A stretch of DNA of 64,000 nt, taken from Lutjanus erythropterus. Lineage: Eukaryota; Chordata; Actinopteri; Lutjaniformes; Lutjanidae. The position numbers and the translations under genes are program-made. The notes beneath the pieces were generated by a model. It was not told where the DNA came from. It did no database searches and saw only the letters and a program-made list of their open reading frames with translations. Below are positions 1 to 12,800 of this stretch, in pieces (positions within the stretch are counted from its first letter, which is position 1; every line of letters begins with the position of its first letter). Location: positions 27,433,312 to 27,497,311 of the forward strand of contig CM034591.1 of assembly GCA_020091685.1 (NCBI GenBank), written 5' to 3'.

Positions 1-886
1 TTTGTAAAGGAGTATAAAGGCAACTTTTGTTTATTTCATTTTACCCTTAGATAGGTCAAGGTAATAATATTTGATTAACAAAATTTATAAAAAGCAGTAC
101 TGGAACAGCACTGACTTGCATCTAAAGACAAAGGGGTGTTTGAAGCGCATAGTTAAACCACAATATAGATACAGTATATAGTTACTTAAGAGGATTGCTG
201 CCGTTCCCACCTCCCTGTTCTTTTATACAAAATGTACATTATATATAAGTTGGCGCTCCATTACAAAATGGATGTCTTACAAACAGTATATAGCTACGGT
301 TATATATAATATACTGTGTAGAGATAAATCAACCTCTCTGTATGCAAATGATTGATGAAGGCTTGTTATAATTGTAGAAAATCAGATTTCTGCATTTTTA
401 TTTGCTGTGCTCTACTTCCTATGCCGACTGCTTTCTATCTAGTGCATACTCACTGGTTATGATCTGGCATTTAACTAAAAAACATTATATAAATCTATGA
501 AAAGGCCCATAAAAAGTGGGCATGTAACTACAAAAACCTACAAAGACTAGGAGAAGCATTACGTGGAAGTCTTCCAAGCTGCTTCAAAAACAAAGTCCTT
601 GCCCTCTGTTGATCAAGTTACTGCTTACTGCTGGGGTACAGCAATGCAAGACTATAAACATCACTGCTGTCCCGCTGTTCACCTGCTGCCACTTTCAGGG
701 CACACGCCCCCGAACGTCTTTCAGGCAAATCGGCTGACAGGTCCCTGATTCAAATCTCTCTGAGGCTGGAAGGAGAGACTCACTCCATCCTTCTCTGCTG
801 CCATTTAGAGCTGGAGCATCCTCTTGTTTTGACGTGTTGGACTTTGTTGTATCGAGGTTTACTTTTAAACCGGAGTTGAGGCTGGA
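1..886 (-). other. qser1: qser1 3' untranslated region
   Basis: The stretch follows the qser1 stop codon (887-889, minus strand) and shows no coding potential. A canonical AATAAA lies on the minus strand at 30-35, so cleavage would fall in roughly the first 25 bases of the window or just outside it. The assignment is positional; no transcript evidence is available. Confidence 0.6.
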
Positions 887-3800
887 TCACCGGCAGGCCT
901 GCTGCACTTGATTGATTAGCTCTCCAAAGCGATCAAAGAGCCCCTCTACCCACGCTCCATTCTGCAGACACTTCTGTACCGTCTCCTCCTGCCCCAGATC
1001 CCCCGCCTGCACCCGCAAAGATGCTATCTGGAGGGCAGAACCACAAATGGAAAAAATAAATAAATTTTAAAAAAAAGAGCTCAATATGGCATAGTTTCAC
1101 CAGGATAATTAGAAAATTGAACCTGCAGATGATTACACGACAGAGTAAAATCAACACTCACTTAGCACTGATTCAACACATGTAAAATAATATCTCACCT
1201 CATCCTTACACATGAGGTACGTGTGGTACTTGTAATGCTGCAGAGAGTGGTACAGAGAGAACCACTGAGTTCTCTGCTGGTCCACTGTGTACTCCTAGAA
1301 ATGAAAAAATAAGAAAGGCTTAACATTAATTTAAAATTCTGTTGTACAAAAATTAGCCAGACAGCATGGCAGCAAAGGGCACAGTGGCTTCAGTGTTCAA
1401 CAGAATAAAGGACTGAGTGGTGACACTGTGCCCTCTGCTGGGCATAAATTGACAGTACACCAAAATATTACATCCTCTTACCTGTGGCACTTTGTTCGGC
1501 ATCTTGTAGGGCTTCATAGTTTTTTTGTTGTAGGCCTTCCCACTGAGACGCACCTTAAAGGCCGGGGTTTCCCCATCCTTCTTCAGTTCAGTCACCACTG
1601 AGATCTCTGGGAAGTTGTCTAGAGCCGTCTGAAGACAGAACAGGAAAGTCACTTAGATTCATTCATACACCACACACACCACCTGTGCCTTTGCTCCTGT
1701 CTTTGTCAACAAAATATATCCAGAGTTTATGTTTTTAAGTTTGCCTTTAAAGTCCTCTGAAGTGAAAATAATGCCCAAGAAAGAAAATGAATTTGTAGTG
1801 CATTGACTCAATATTGAAATAATGCTAATCTCAGTTTACCCAACGACAAAGGTGGCTTTTTCAGCTTATGATTTAGCCTTTTGTTACTGAAGAGAAAACA
1901 TTAAAAAAAATGGTCCACTGCTTTTGGAGAAAACTTATAACAACCAAATGTTAGCAGCAGTTTAGGGCTGGGTGACTGGACAAACATATCATGTCTTGAC
2001 GATTGGCTGAATCCATCATCAGTCGCTTTTTTGGGGTGATATTTGTCATTTTATTTTGCCAATTTAATGGTCTGTAGAGTGACAGCTGCTGCTCCGCGCA
2101 GGGAACCCTAGAACCACGAAAGATCATGCGAGTTTGATTATTTTACCAGGATCAACGGACACAAATCTCACGAGAGATTTGCAAATAAAGAGCTCCCTTC
2201 TAGACACGACCAAGAAAGGTGCGCAGCTCAAATAATAGAAAATCATGTTGTGGTGCCGATGTTTTTTATATGGCAGGTTGTCATATGTAAAACACTATAT
2301 TCACTGAGCTACAGAGCATCTGCTGAAACACCCACCTTTAGGACCTGCCCTATGTGTAGTTTGTGAAGCAGGCGTTTCCTGTTGTCAGTGATCATCCCAT
2401 CCACTCTCTTCATATGTGGCAGCAGCAACTCATCTGAAAAACGACACATCAACAAGTGAATACAGCTCAAGTCTACTATCTGATTCACCCTTGTTTTTAC
2501 AGGTTTTCATTCAGTTTTTGGTCTGGTATTAACTCAACTTATAACACCTTTAATACACATATGCAGCCCTGAGTGCTTCACATGGCAAAAAAAAAAAAAA
2601 ATTAAAACAAACAAACATAAAATGTTACAAATCAACTCATAAAAGTCAAAAGGATCAAATAAATTAAAGACCAGGAATAGAAATAATGTAAAGACCAATG
2701 ATTAAACTTAAAACTATGACTATAACATTACTCCAAATTAAAAACAAGATTTTACCAATAGCTCAAAAGAAAACAACAGCAGAAAGTCACTTCACTCACC
2801 GTTTGCCCTTTCAAGTGCCGTCATCACATCCTCGTCTAAGGCGATGCTGATAAGTAGTTCCACAAAGCTCTTAAATGTCTCCTTCATGGTTCGTGTGTTG
2901 AGGAACCGTGAAGCAAACGGCACCGGAGGGTTTAACTCTAAGAGGTGTGTGTGTGTGTGTGAGAGAGAGATCAAAGATCAGGAGGGTGAGAGTGATGAAG
3001 AGATTTAGCCGACAATCATATCAACTTCTATTCAAACTAGATTTAAAAGCCCCCTCACCATCATCTTCTGCGGATGATCCTGAGGGAGTAGGTGAAAACT
3101 CCTCCTTCCATTTCCTCCTCTTCTTAGGTGGGGGCTCTGCCCTGGGCTTGGGTTGTTTGGGTCGAGGCTTTTGGCTTTGAGAGACTGTGGAAGGGGCGGC
3201 AGTCAAGCCCAGCAAAGTTTTCACCTGAACATTCCTAGTTGCAGAACAAAGACAGTTAACACCACCACAGAGTCATGTTATTAAAAAAAAAGAAAGTTGA
3301 ATCACATCAGTTGATACTCTTAATGTACCTTAGCGAGTTCATAGGCTTGCAGCGTGGCTTCCGACTACAAACTCGTACATACTCCCTTTTGTTAACTGTA
3401 TCCAAGAACTTCACATATACTCTCTGGTACATGGTCTTAGCATCACCAAAATATCCAAGATACTACACACACAAAGAAAGGAATATTACAGGTTGCAGAA
3501 AAACAATGATCAAAAACTCCATCATGCATACTAGTAGGTCTGCCGTTACTTACGCTATTGGTGGCTGAGAAGACTCTCTTTCCATCTCTCAACTCGGGCA
3601 CAAATTTCTGCAGCAGAGCCTTTTGGACCTTCCAGATGGCTGGAGGTTCACTGCCTACTTTCATGGTCACCTGGACACATACACATGAAACCATGCAGAA
3701 CAGGTGTCAGTATGTAGTTACAGTTGCAGTATCAGAAATGAAACAATGAATCTTCAGATATGAGTGTGCATTAAGATCTGATATGACTGTCCTTCCACAG

Positions 3801-6800
3801 TTGTGAGTTGAGCACCTTCCAGGAAGTGTTGGGTGGCACCCTCAATGCCAGACGTTTCACTACAGTAAGTTCCACTACACCACCACAAATCACAATATCT
3901 AGTTTACTTTTAACATGTCAAATACAATATTTTGACAAGCATCTTCATCTATACAACTGTTTCCACTATGACCACTCACGTTAAATTCTGCTGAGCACCA
4001 AAATCCATGTACCTTCAAGCTTTCAATATCCTCATTCCTGACGACAAACTCATCTCTCTCCCGGTACATTCCTTCCCCTCCGCTGTCTGACAGCTCCTCA
4101 TCTGTCAGTCCCTCGATGGCCACGCTCATCAACTGCACGGCCAACTGGCCCGGCGGTGTCTCTTTGGGCTCCTCTTTGGCTGCAGTCACAGCTCCTACTG
4201 AGATGGTGTTTGCTGTCGGTGCAGGAGTGGCGACCTGCGGCAGACAGGCCTCGGTGACAGTGTGCGGAATGGTGGGAACTTGGACTGGCTTCATCATTGG
4301 ACCGGGGATTTGGTTTGGTTCTGGAGAAAGATTGCAAACATATGAATGTGTTGAAGAAAAAACACTCTCAAGTTCTCAGACAATGCAGATCCAAACATAA
4401 TGCCAAAAGAATGATGATGCCTTGTATTACTGATATTAAAAAAGTGTATCAAAGAGAATACTGTTGACTTTAGAAGGAAGCATTGCAGCAAAGATGGAAG
4501 ACACAACATGTAATAAAGGTTAGTGCTGGATTTAAACAGATGTGGTATGCACTTCAACTTTATCAACAAGCCGAGCCACCTCAATACCAATTACTATTCA
4601 TTTTTTTTAGCCAAACAGTAACTAGATAGTGACAGCTTGGCAAATTCCCTGCTTTGCACTTCACTGTCCACTGAAATTCATGTGAAATTCTGATTAGGGC
4701 CTAGACAAACTTGCAGTGCATTGACAGTACAGCTGCAGAACAAATCACAATACCGTTTTGGCACTTAGAGAAATGTGTCCGTACGGACAAAAAAAAAACC
4801 TGACAAAAACTGGTGTTGAATGCCTGCTCAGCTTCCTTGTCCTGTTTATTGATTTTTTTAAAAAAACAGATAGTAAATCAATATTTTGCCAAATTTAGCA
4901 GTGTACTTGTATAGCTGATTGTGTTAAGATAACATTTAACATTTGAGAATACTAGCTCTTTCACGTTACCCAGTCAGAATTGAATGAATATTAATTAGCC
5001 ATCATTTTGATAAGCAATAAATCTTTTGCTGTTTACTGCAGCACAACAATTAGAATTTATGTGCTTATCTTATCATAAATTTATTTTATATTTGCGTTCT
5101 GACTGTTGGAAAGAAAAAGTAGTTAAGACATCGATCTGGACAGTTGCCCAGCTAAAATAACTTGTAGGGATTTGTTACTATTTCATTGTTTTCAAAATGA
5201 TAAAAAAAATACATTAATATTGAAAACACAATGAATAGTTGAAGAATTATACAAAATTATAGTGGCAGCTTTTGTCAAGCTTAAAGGCAAAAATTGGGAC
5301 TTTTAATGTGGCAGTCCTGCAAGCGTTAATGGTAAATCTTGTTAATTGAAGCAATAAATTCCTCAGTTTGTGCTATACTGACAAAGAAAAAATCTCCTGC
5401 TTGCGGAGACTTGCAGTAGTATCTACATGTGCCAGGGAGCACTGTGACTCCCACACCCATGTTGCCAAGTTATCACCACCCTAGTCTGCAGCCATTACTT
5501 TGTGGGCCAAAACACTGTGTTAAGTGGCAAAAATATTCATCTAGCAAGTCTGTTTGTTCCTCTTGTTTACCCAGAAGCACAGACTAGAAATCTGCACTGA
5601 AACAGTCTGTAGTTCTTCCTTAACACCAGCTACACCACTGTGGCATCACTGCAAGCAGGAAGAACAACAGATTTTGCAGCAGGAGAATTCGACTTTATGG
5701 GTAAATATATCACACTGAGGAATTTATCGCTTCAGCTGACATTTAACATCAACACTGAGTGGACATTCACATGAAAAGTGCCAACGTTTCTCTTTAAGCA
5801 GGTTATCTTTACCTATCCGGGTTTTACGATCTGAAGCCTCATCCAGAGCTGAAAGCGCTGAGCTGATGCTGTTCCTCAGAGCCTGGTTCTTCCCAGTGTT
5901 CTCCTCTTCATCTGAGCTGAAAGACGGCAGAGTCTCCAAGTTCTTCTGCAGATCTTCATCCAGACGTTTCTGCTGAGAGCTCACTCCCTGACTCTCCTGT
6001 GGAATCAAGGGCCCAGGCAGAGTCTGCAGTTTGGGAGGCAGAGCAGGCAAAGTACATGGCAGTGGTTTGGGCGTGGTAATTGGCTTTCTTGGGCGACTGA
6101 TAGTTCGTGTTGGACTCGGAGAGTATTGCTGTTTGGGGCCAGATTTGATGAAGTCGAGGAAGGAGCCAATGAAGCCTGTTTTGACCTCCGGCTGTTTTTC
6201 TTCCACCTCACGGATCTTCTGCCTGATTCTCTCCTGCTGCGGACATCCATCATATACACTGTGTGAGGACGAGGGCGAGCTGACGTCACTACCCCTGGAG
6301 TTTTGCCGCTTTGCCTGGCCACTGCGTTTGGCTGATCTGGCTTGTCCACTATCCTCCTCAGGACCACCAGGTTTGGTCAAAGACTTGGAGCGAGCCTTCT
6401 TTTTGGAAAATTCTTCCCCACCTGGACTTTCAATGAGGCCATCCTCTGTTTTAATACACTTTGTGTTCCCTTTGACTCTGTTCTGCAGACCTGATGGGTC
6501 GTACACCTGCCCAGCTAAGTGATAGTCATTCTCAGAGCTACCTCCATCTCCATTTGTGTCAAGCTCAGAACTGTTGCTGTGGTGAACGGACTGACCCTGA
6601 CAGTCCGTGGCCATCTGAGTTCCGTTTAGTGTCATGGCCATGGTGTGGGAGTTAGTGTTGCTGATGATTGGATGTTGCGCTGAAGAGAAACTAGGTGACA
6701 TGTGCCTTATATCCACAGTCTGGAAGTGACTTTTAGAATCAACCGGGCTTGCCATCGCTGCCATTTCAGCCTCAGCAGAGGATGTCGCTTTGACAAAGTC

Positions 6801-9800
6801 TTGTGGTGTGACGCCACAGGCTGCCACTGTGGCAGCCAGGATATCATCAACATTTGACAAAATATTTCTGTCGTCTGCGAGTAGCATAGAGTCGGGGAAG
6901 CAGATGGAGTTGAGAGCAAAGTGGTTCTTAGCATCATTTGGTTGCGGATTGGCCGTCTGGCTGTAGTGGTGTTTAGAGGAATCGGAGTTCTGTTCGGACA
7001 CGACTGCGCCCTGCTGACTTTGGGTTTCAGTCACACTGGCACCCAGCAGTTCTCGATCCATGTGGAGATACTGGACATGAACAGGGCCCAGATCTTGGGC
7101 TGACTGGATACCTTGCACTGACACCACCTTTGACGCGTTTTGACCAGGGTGGACAAGTGGCTGCTGAAGCAGAATCATCTGATTATGCTCAAGCAGAACC
7201 TGAGTGCTGGGGACGGTGATGAACTGGGTGTGGGCTGCTGCCGGGGTCTGGCTCTGTGACTGACTGTGATTCGGGTGGTTTTGTTGATGTGGCTCAGGAG
7301 ATTTGAGCTGGAGAGGGTGCTGCTTGAGCTGTTCTGAGCTTAGGGAAGATATAATACTGGAGTTTGTAGTTTTGGCAATTTCCTGACCATTGGTGCTGCT
7401 AAGATGAATGTGCTGTTGGCACAGAGAACCCATCCTTTCACCCTTCACCTGACCCAGTCCCATGAGCTGTTCATCAGAACGTGAATTGCTTCGGATGACA
7501 CTTTGTGTTTTGTGATGATCGTCCATTTTTGAAACAACATAGATGACATTGTTGTGAGCAGACATATTGTTTGCCGCAGCAGAAGCCTCCATAGACGCCT
7601 GCTGAAGAGCATCTATGTCCTGAATGGGAAGCTCTTCAAGTTTCTGTTTGCCATATGTTGGCTTTATGTCCTGTATCGAGGATCTGACGTTATTCTGTAA
7701 GGCTTGAGCAGTTGAAGAATAGGTAGGCAATGGTGCAGACAAAATATGGGTCTGTGTCTGTTGCTGGGTCAGTGTGTCATGTGTTTTACCTCCCACCGAG
7801 GCCTGCATCAGGCTGTAGTCCTGTGTAGAATTGGACGTGGGCAGACTCCGCACACACGTGGGTGTGTAAGATGAGTTAAGGGATTGGTTAAGCGATTGTC
7901 CTGCGGCGTAAGTCTGAGACTGAGTCACCGAAGCTTGTCCTTGTGACTGAGATGTAAAAGTCACATTTGGGGCACCCTGAGAGTGGGACGTGGGGTAGCT
8001 CTCAGAGAGATTTCCCTGACACAAGCCCTGGACCTGGGCTCCATACTGAATCTCCTGCTCCTGGCTCAGCCCAGGACTGGAGGAGTAAACAAGAGTCTGA
8101 CTAACAGATGCCACGTTGTCAGACTGGCTGGAGAGGGAAGGCAGAGTCTTGTAAAGAGGGGAGAGTTTGTCAGAGGTGGAATGGGTGGGCTGTGATTGAG
8201 TGTGAGGGGTGATGTAGGTTTGAGACAGACTGGGGGACATTAGGCTGGAGAGCTGGACTGACTGCTGGTTAGCAATCACTGAATTCTGCTTCTGTCCAGG
8301 GGGGGAATAGTGTTCAGGAGATGCTCTTGTGTGGTTCTGTGAGTGCTCATGACCCTCCTCACCCCCAGCAGGGTGCGGAGCTAGTTTGGAAGAGCAGTCT
8401 TTAGACTTCGGCAAAGAAGTGGACGAATAAGCTTGAGTTACTGAGTCTGTTTTGGGTTGTGGAGTACGACTGACCCCTTGAGAGGAATCTGCTGCTGTGG
8501 AAGGGCTGCAGGACACCGGGGTCTGACGGGACGGGTCCTGCTGGTAGGACACATCCACTTCACTGCCAGAGCCAAAGTACCCCTGTAAGGAGTGCTCTGA
8601 ATTGGGCAAGTGCTCGGAGGCCGCATGGCTGCTGGAAGGCCTCTGGTGGTGTTTGATCACACTACATTCACGCTGAAGAGCTCTTTCAATAGAGCCAGAG
8701 AAAACCGTGGCCCCATAGGGTTGTGGGGCACCAGGGGGGGCAGACAGTGCAGAGGGTAGCAGACTGAACTGAGGTTGCAGGAGATGGGGAGCTGACTCCT
8801 GGGCCGAGCGGTAAGTGGAGGACTGGACAGGAAGAGCTGAGCCCAAAGTGGGGGCAGAGAGATGGTTAAAGGCGAGTGCAGTGGGGAGCACAGTCTGGCT
8901 TGATTTGAGATGGAGGAGGGGGTCATGATGAGAAAACAGGCCATTGGTGGAATTGCTGAAGGCGGGATCCTGGAGAGCCAAGGAAGGGTTGGTAGCGTAA
9001 CTCCTGGAAGGGTAGGCACCAGCATGCTGATAGGATGACAGAGCAGCAGGAGAGGGGAAAGTGGCAGTAGAAGGCAGGGCACCGGTCAGATACAGCTCTG
9101 TGGTGGAGGAGTTGGTACCTGTGTTGCACAGAATAGATAATATAAGGTTCGGACAGGCAACATGAAGGGATATAACCCAAGCATAATAAATTCAACCTGT
9201 ACATGCAATAGGTAAAACTTGTGACAAACCTGCAAAAATGGAAATACTGACATCACCAACCAACTTAATTATGTTCATCTGTTTAAGTTTGATAAAAGCT
9301 TTCTCCATGTGTGGAATGTTTAAGCCTCATCTTTCCCTTTTCAGCTTCATTCAAATAGTATCAGCATGCATCATGCTAATTGCTTCAATAGTTTAAAACA
9401 GGGGTTTTCAAAGTCTGAGACTGTGGGCCTGCCCTTAAATAATATAATAACTAAGGTAATATTTTTACAGTTCCATTCAATGAGCCTCCCATGACACAGT
9501 TTGGAACCCTAAACTTTTAGTTTAGAATATTTACAACAATCTTGTATCAGATCACATGATGCAGATTTAATTTTGTTGTCACAGATAACTGATAATCACT
9601 GATAATTTTATACTGTATCTTATCATTGTTTTTTAATCTATAGTCCATTCTATACAGGGGATAAGTGTATAACCTTACCTGTTCTATTCATATTCTGGAC
9701 TTGGGACAGAAGATTTAATGAAAAATAATCTACTCCTCAACTGCAGAGGGCATTGCTATGAGAAACACTATCTGATGGGTGAAACACACTTTGACCCACA

Positions 9801-12800
9801 CTGGATCACTTTCTGTTTTCTTAGAGTCAGAGACTCTGTTGAACTCTCTAGAGTGAGAGAGAGTCAACTCTAAAAGAGAATAAAGAAGCATGTTCACTGA
9901 AGAGACACATTGAAATTGAATGCTTTACCGAATTTGGGAACAGACATAAGCTACTGAAATGATGTGCATTGCACAATAACTGGCAACGTTTGAGTAATGT
10001 TAGCTTATAGCTTCGCACAAACAAGTAACTACAGCAGGGGTTGGTGTCAGGGTGGAAGGAGGAGTGATGTTAGAAAAAAAAAATCAATTTAGTCTAATTT
10101 AGTAATTTTCAAGAAAAATGATCAAAATGGCCAAGTGTCAGATTTGCATAGTGAAAGTGAGGCTTTATAGGAAGACCAATCTAAATGTGGGTGATGTTAT
10201 TATTCTATAACCATTGCACTGTGCAATAAACATTTTCTTCATAATAAGTTAAAGCAAAACGTTGTCTATTTCCACTTTAAACACAATACGAAACACGCAT
10301 ACATAGTAAAAACAGGAGTATTTGGCTAAACCAGAATAGGTGATGTGTACTTAAAAGTCTACATTAGTAGATGTGTCCTCACCAGCAGGCCATGATGGGG
10401 GTCTGAAAGGAGGAAGCAGTGAGGCACTAACAGGACCAGCCTGAAGGCTTCTGGACTCCATGGCTGACAGGAAGCTCATGATTGAGGTCTCAGAAGTATT
10501 ACTGCTTGAGTCAAGTGCTGTTGACAGTCAAAAGAGGAAAAGAAGGATAACCACAGAAATGGGCAACAAAGTAAACACAATGATGTACCAAGTAAATAAG
10601 AGCCTTAAAAGCATTACTTGAACCAAAAAAATTCTGTATTAGTCGGGCTGTAAATTTCTAGTCATGCAGAAAATTTGCTAAGGTTTGAGATGCTTCTGAG
10701 ATTTCTGCCACCACAGGTGGAAAGAATTTAGTTTGTGGTGCTCAAAGCATTTAAAAAATGACATGCTGAAATACTGTATAAGAGGGATGAGGAACTAGTT
10801 TCTTCAAAAGAAACTTCTCCAATTAAAACCATCCGCAGGCTTCTGTGTTATCCAGACCCATTGCTGTTGAGGTTTTAAAATGCAGTTTTCCCATGTTTTG
10901 AGCACCACAATTGAAATTCCATTTTGGTTGGTGGCATACAAAGACGAGGATAGTTAAAAAAAAAAAAAAAAGCATATAAAATCAAAAATGTCTGCATGAA
11001 AAGATGCCACAAGTGGTGAGTGTTAAAGTAAGTTTATTGTAATTTGTTTCAATGGGCTCTGTAAAAACAATGTGTCTAGCATTCATAACTGACCTGCTGC
11101 AGCAGGAAGATGTGATGTAGTGTAGGTGGGAAGCTGGTGGGTGGAAGTGTAGCTTTGCCTCTGGAGGAGCTCTGCATCAAGGTGTGCTGCACCATAACTG
11201 GAACTGCATCAACAAACACACACAAAAACATACATGACATGAGAACTCTCGTATTCACAAACAGTGTGTGACTCCAGTAAATTACTTCTCTTGACATGCA
11301 GCATGTTTGTTTTTAGGTATGAATTCTGTCAAATCTTTCCCGTCTACTGAGAGACAAACTCACTAGACCAACAAGCTATTTGCAGAAAATGCAATTATAA
11401 CTCTATGAAGCAGGCTTTGAAAAAGTTAAACACAGCTTATAATGTGATTAAACCCTAACCCTAGATGTGTCCAATCCATTATCCATTTCAATTTATGGTA
11501 TTTCTTGAATTATTTCATCAATGTTTCAAGAGCTCATGTTGCTGCTGGTGTGTCATAGATGAAAGTCAGTCAGAGAGGTAAGTTATTCACAGAAAATATG
11601 GCACGTATTTCAGGCTACCACAAATATCAATAACAAAACAGGACATCAATTTTCCCAGATAAAAAGGAAACTGTTTACCAGTTGATGTTACGACAAAAAA
11701 GAATGGCAATCAATATTTTGGCAATATTCACCTGAGCAGAAACAACGAGCAACCTAATTTCAGACCTTTTTTGTCTGTGGTGTCTTAGTTTGTATTCTAT
11801 GTCAGTAACTACTGTACTTTAAACATTCATAGTCCTAACTTGTAAAAATCTGAATGGCTGTTAAAACTGCAAAGGTGGTTTAGGAATTTATCACTGTTGT
11901 GACCGTTGTTGTCTAAAAATAAAATCAGATTACTGTACTTGTTCCAACATACTATGATAAAGTTTGCCTGATTAAGTTAGGAAAAAAAAGGTTTAATATC
12001 TGACATATGACTTTATTTTCTCGAGGGAGACATTTCATAGGAAACAGACATGAAATGAGAGGTAATGAGATGCAGCCAGCCTGATCCAATGTGTTCCCTT
12101 TTTGCCAGAAGGTAAACATCTGTGGAAGAACACAGAGGCCAAAGGGAGTCATCTGCCTCTTTTTCTGGTCCCTTCAACAGACACAAACACACACACCAGT
12201 AATCTCTTGTTATGAAACTCTCCTCTGCTATTTGACTATAAATTTGACCTAACATATAATAAAGCCCAATATACAGGACACTCTGCCACATATTCTATAT
12301 TTTTGAAGAGTATAATGTTCCATTTTTGTTGACACAGCCACTGAGGTGTTAACTGTATATTTATAACTTAGGTCATAGTTAGTTGTGTTGCTGTAGTGGA
12401 CAACATTACATCGAAACGTGTTTTTAATATTCCTCCCCCTTGTTACCTCCACTGAGGAGGTTATGTTTTCGGTGTGTTTGTCTGTTTGTCAGCAGGATTA
12501 TGGGAAAAACTACTGGCTGGATTTTCATGAAATTTTGTGGAAGGGTGTAACCTGGGCCAAAGAATAACTGATTACATCTTGGAGCAGATCTGAATCATGT
12601 GGTGGATATCCAAATAATTTTTTACTTTCATTAACACTGCAAAATAAGGCATTTGTCCTAGAGTGCCCTAAGTGGTCTAAACATGAGACACCAACATAAT
12701 GCAGTCCAGAACATCAAAACTGATCATTATTATCTTTGTAAAAGCAGAAATTATGGCTGAGTTGTTGTCTTGGATTACACTAGATTTTACAGGTGTACCT

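Noticed and set aside
2908-3180. 90-codon plus-strand ORF
   Set aside because: Antisense shadow of two qser1 coding exons plus a TG run.
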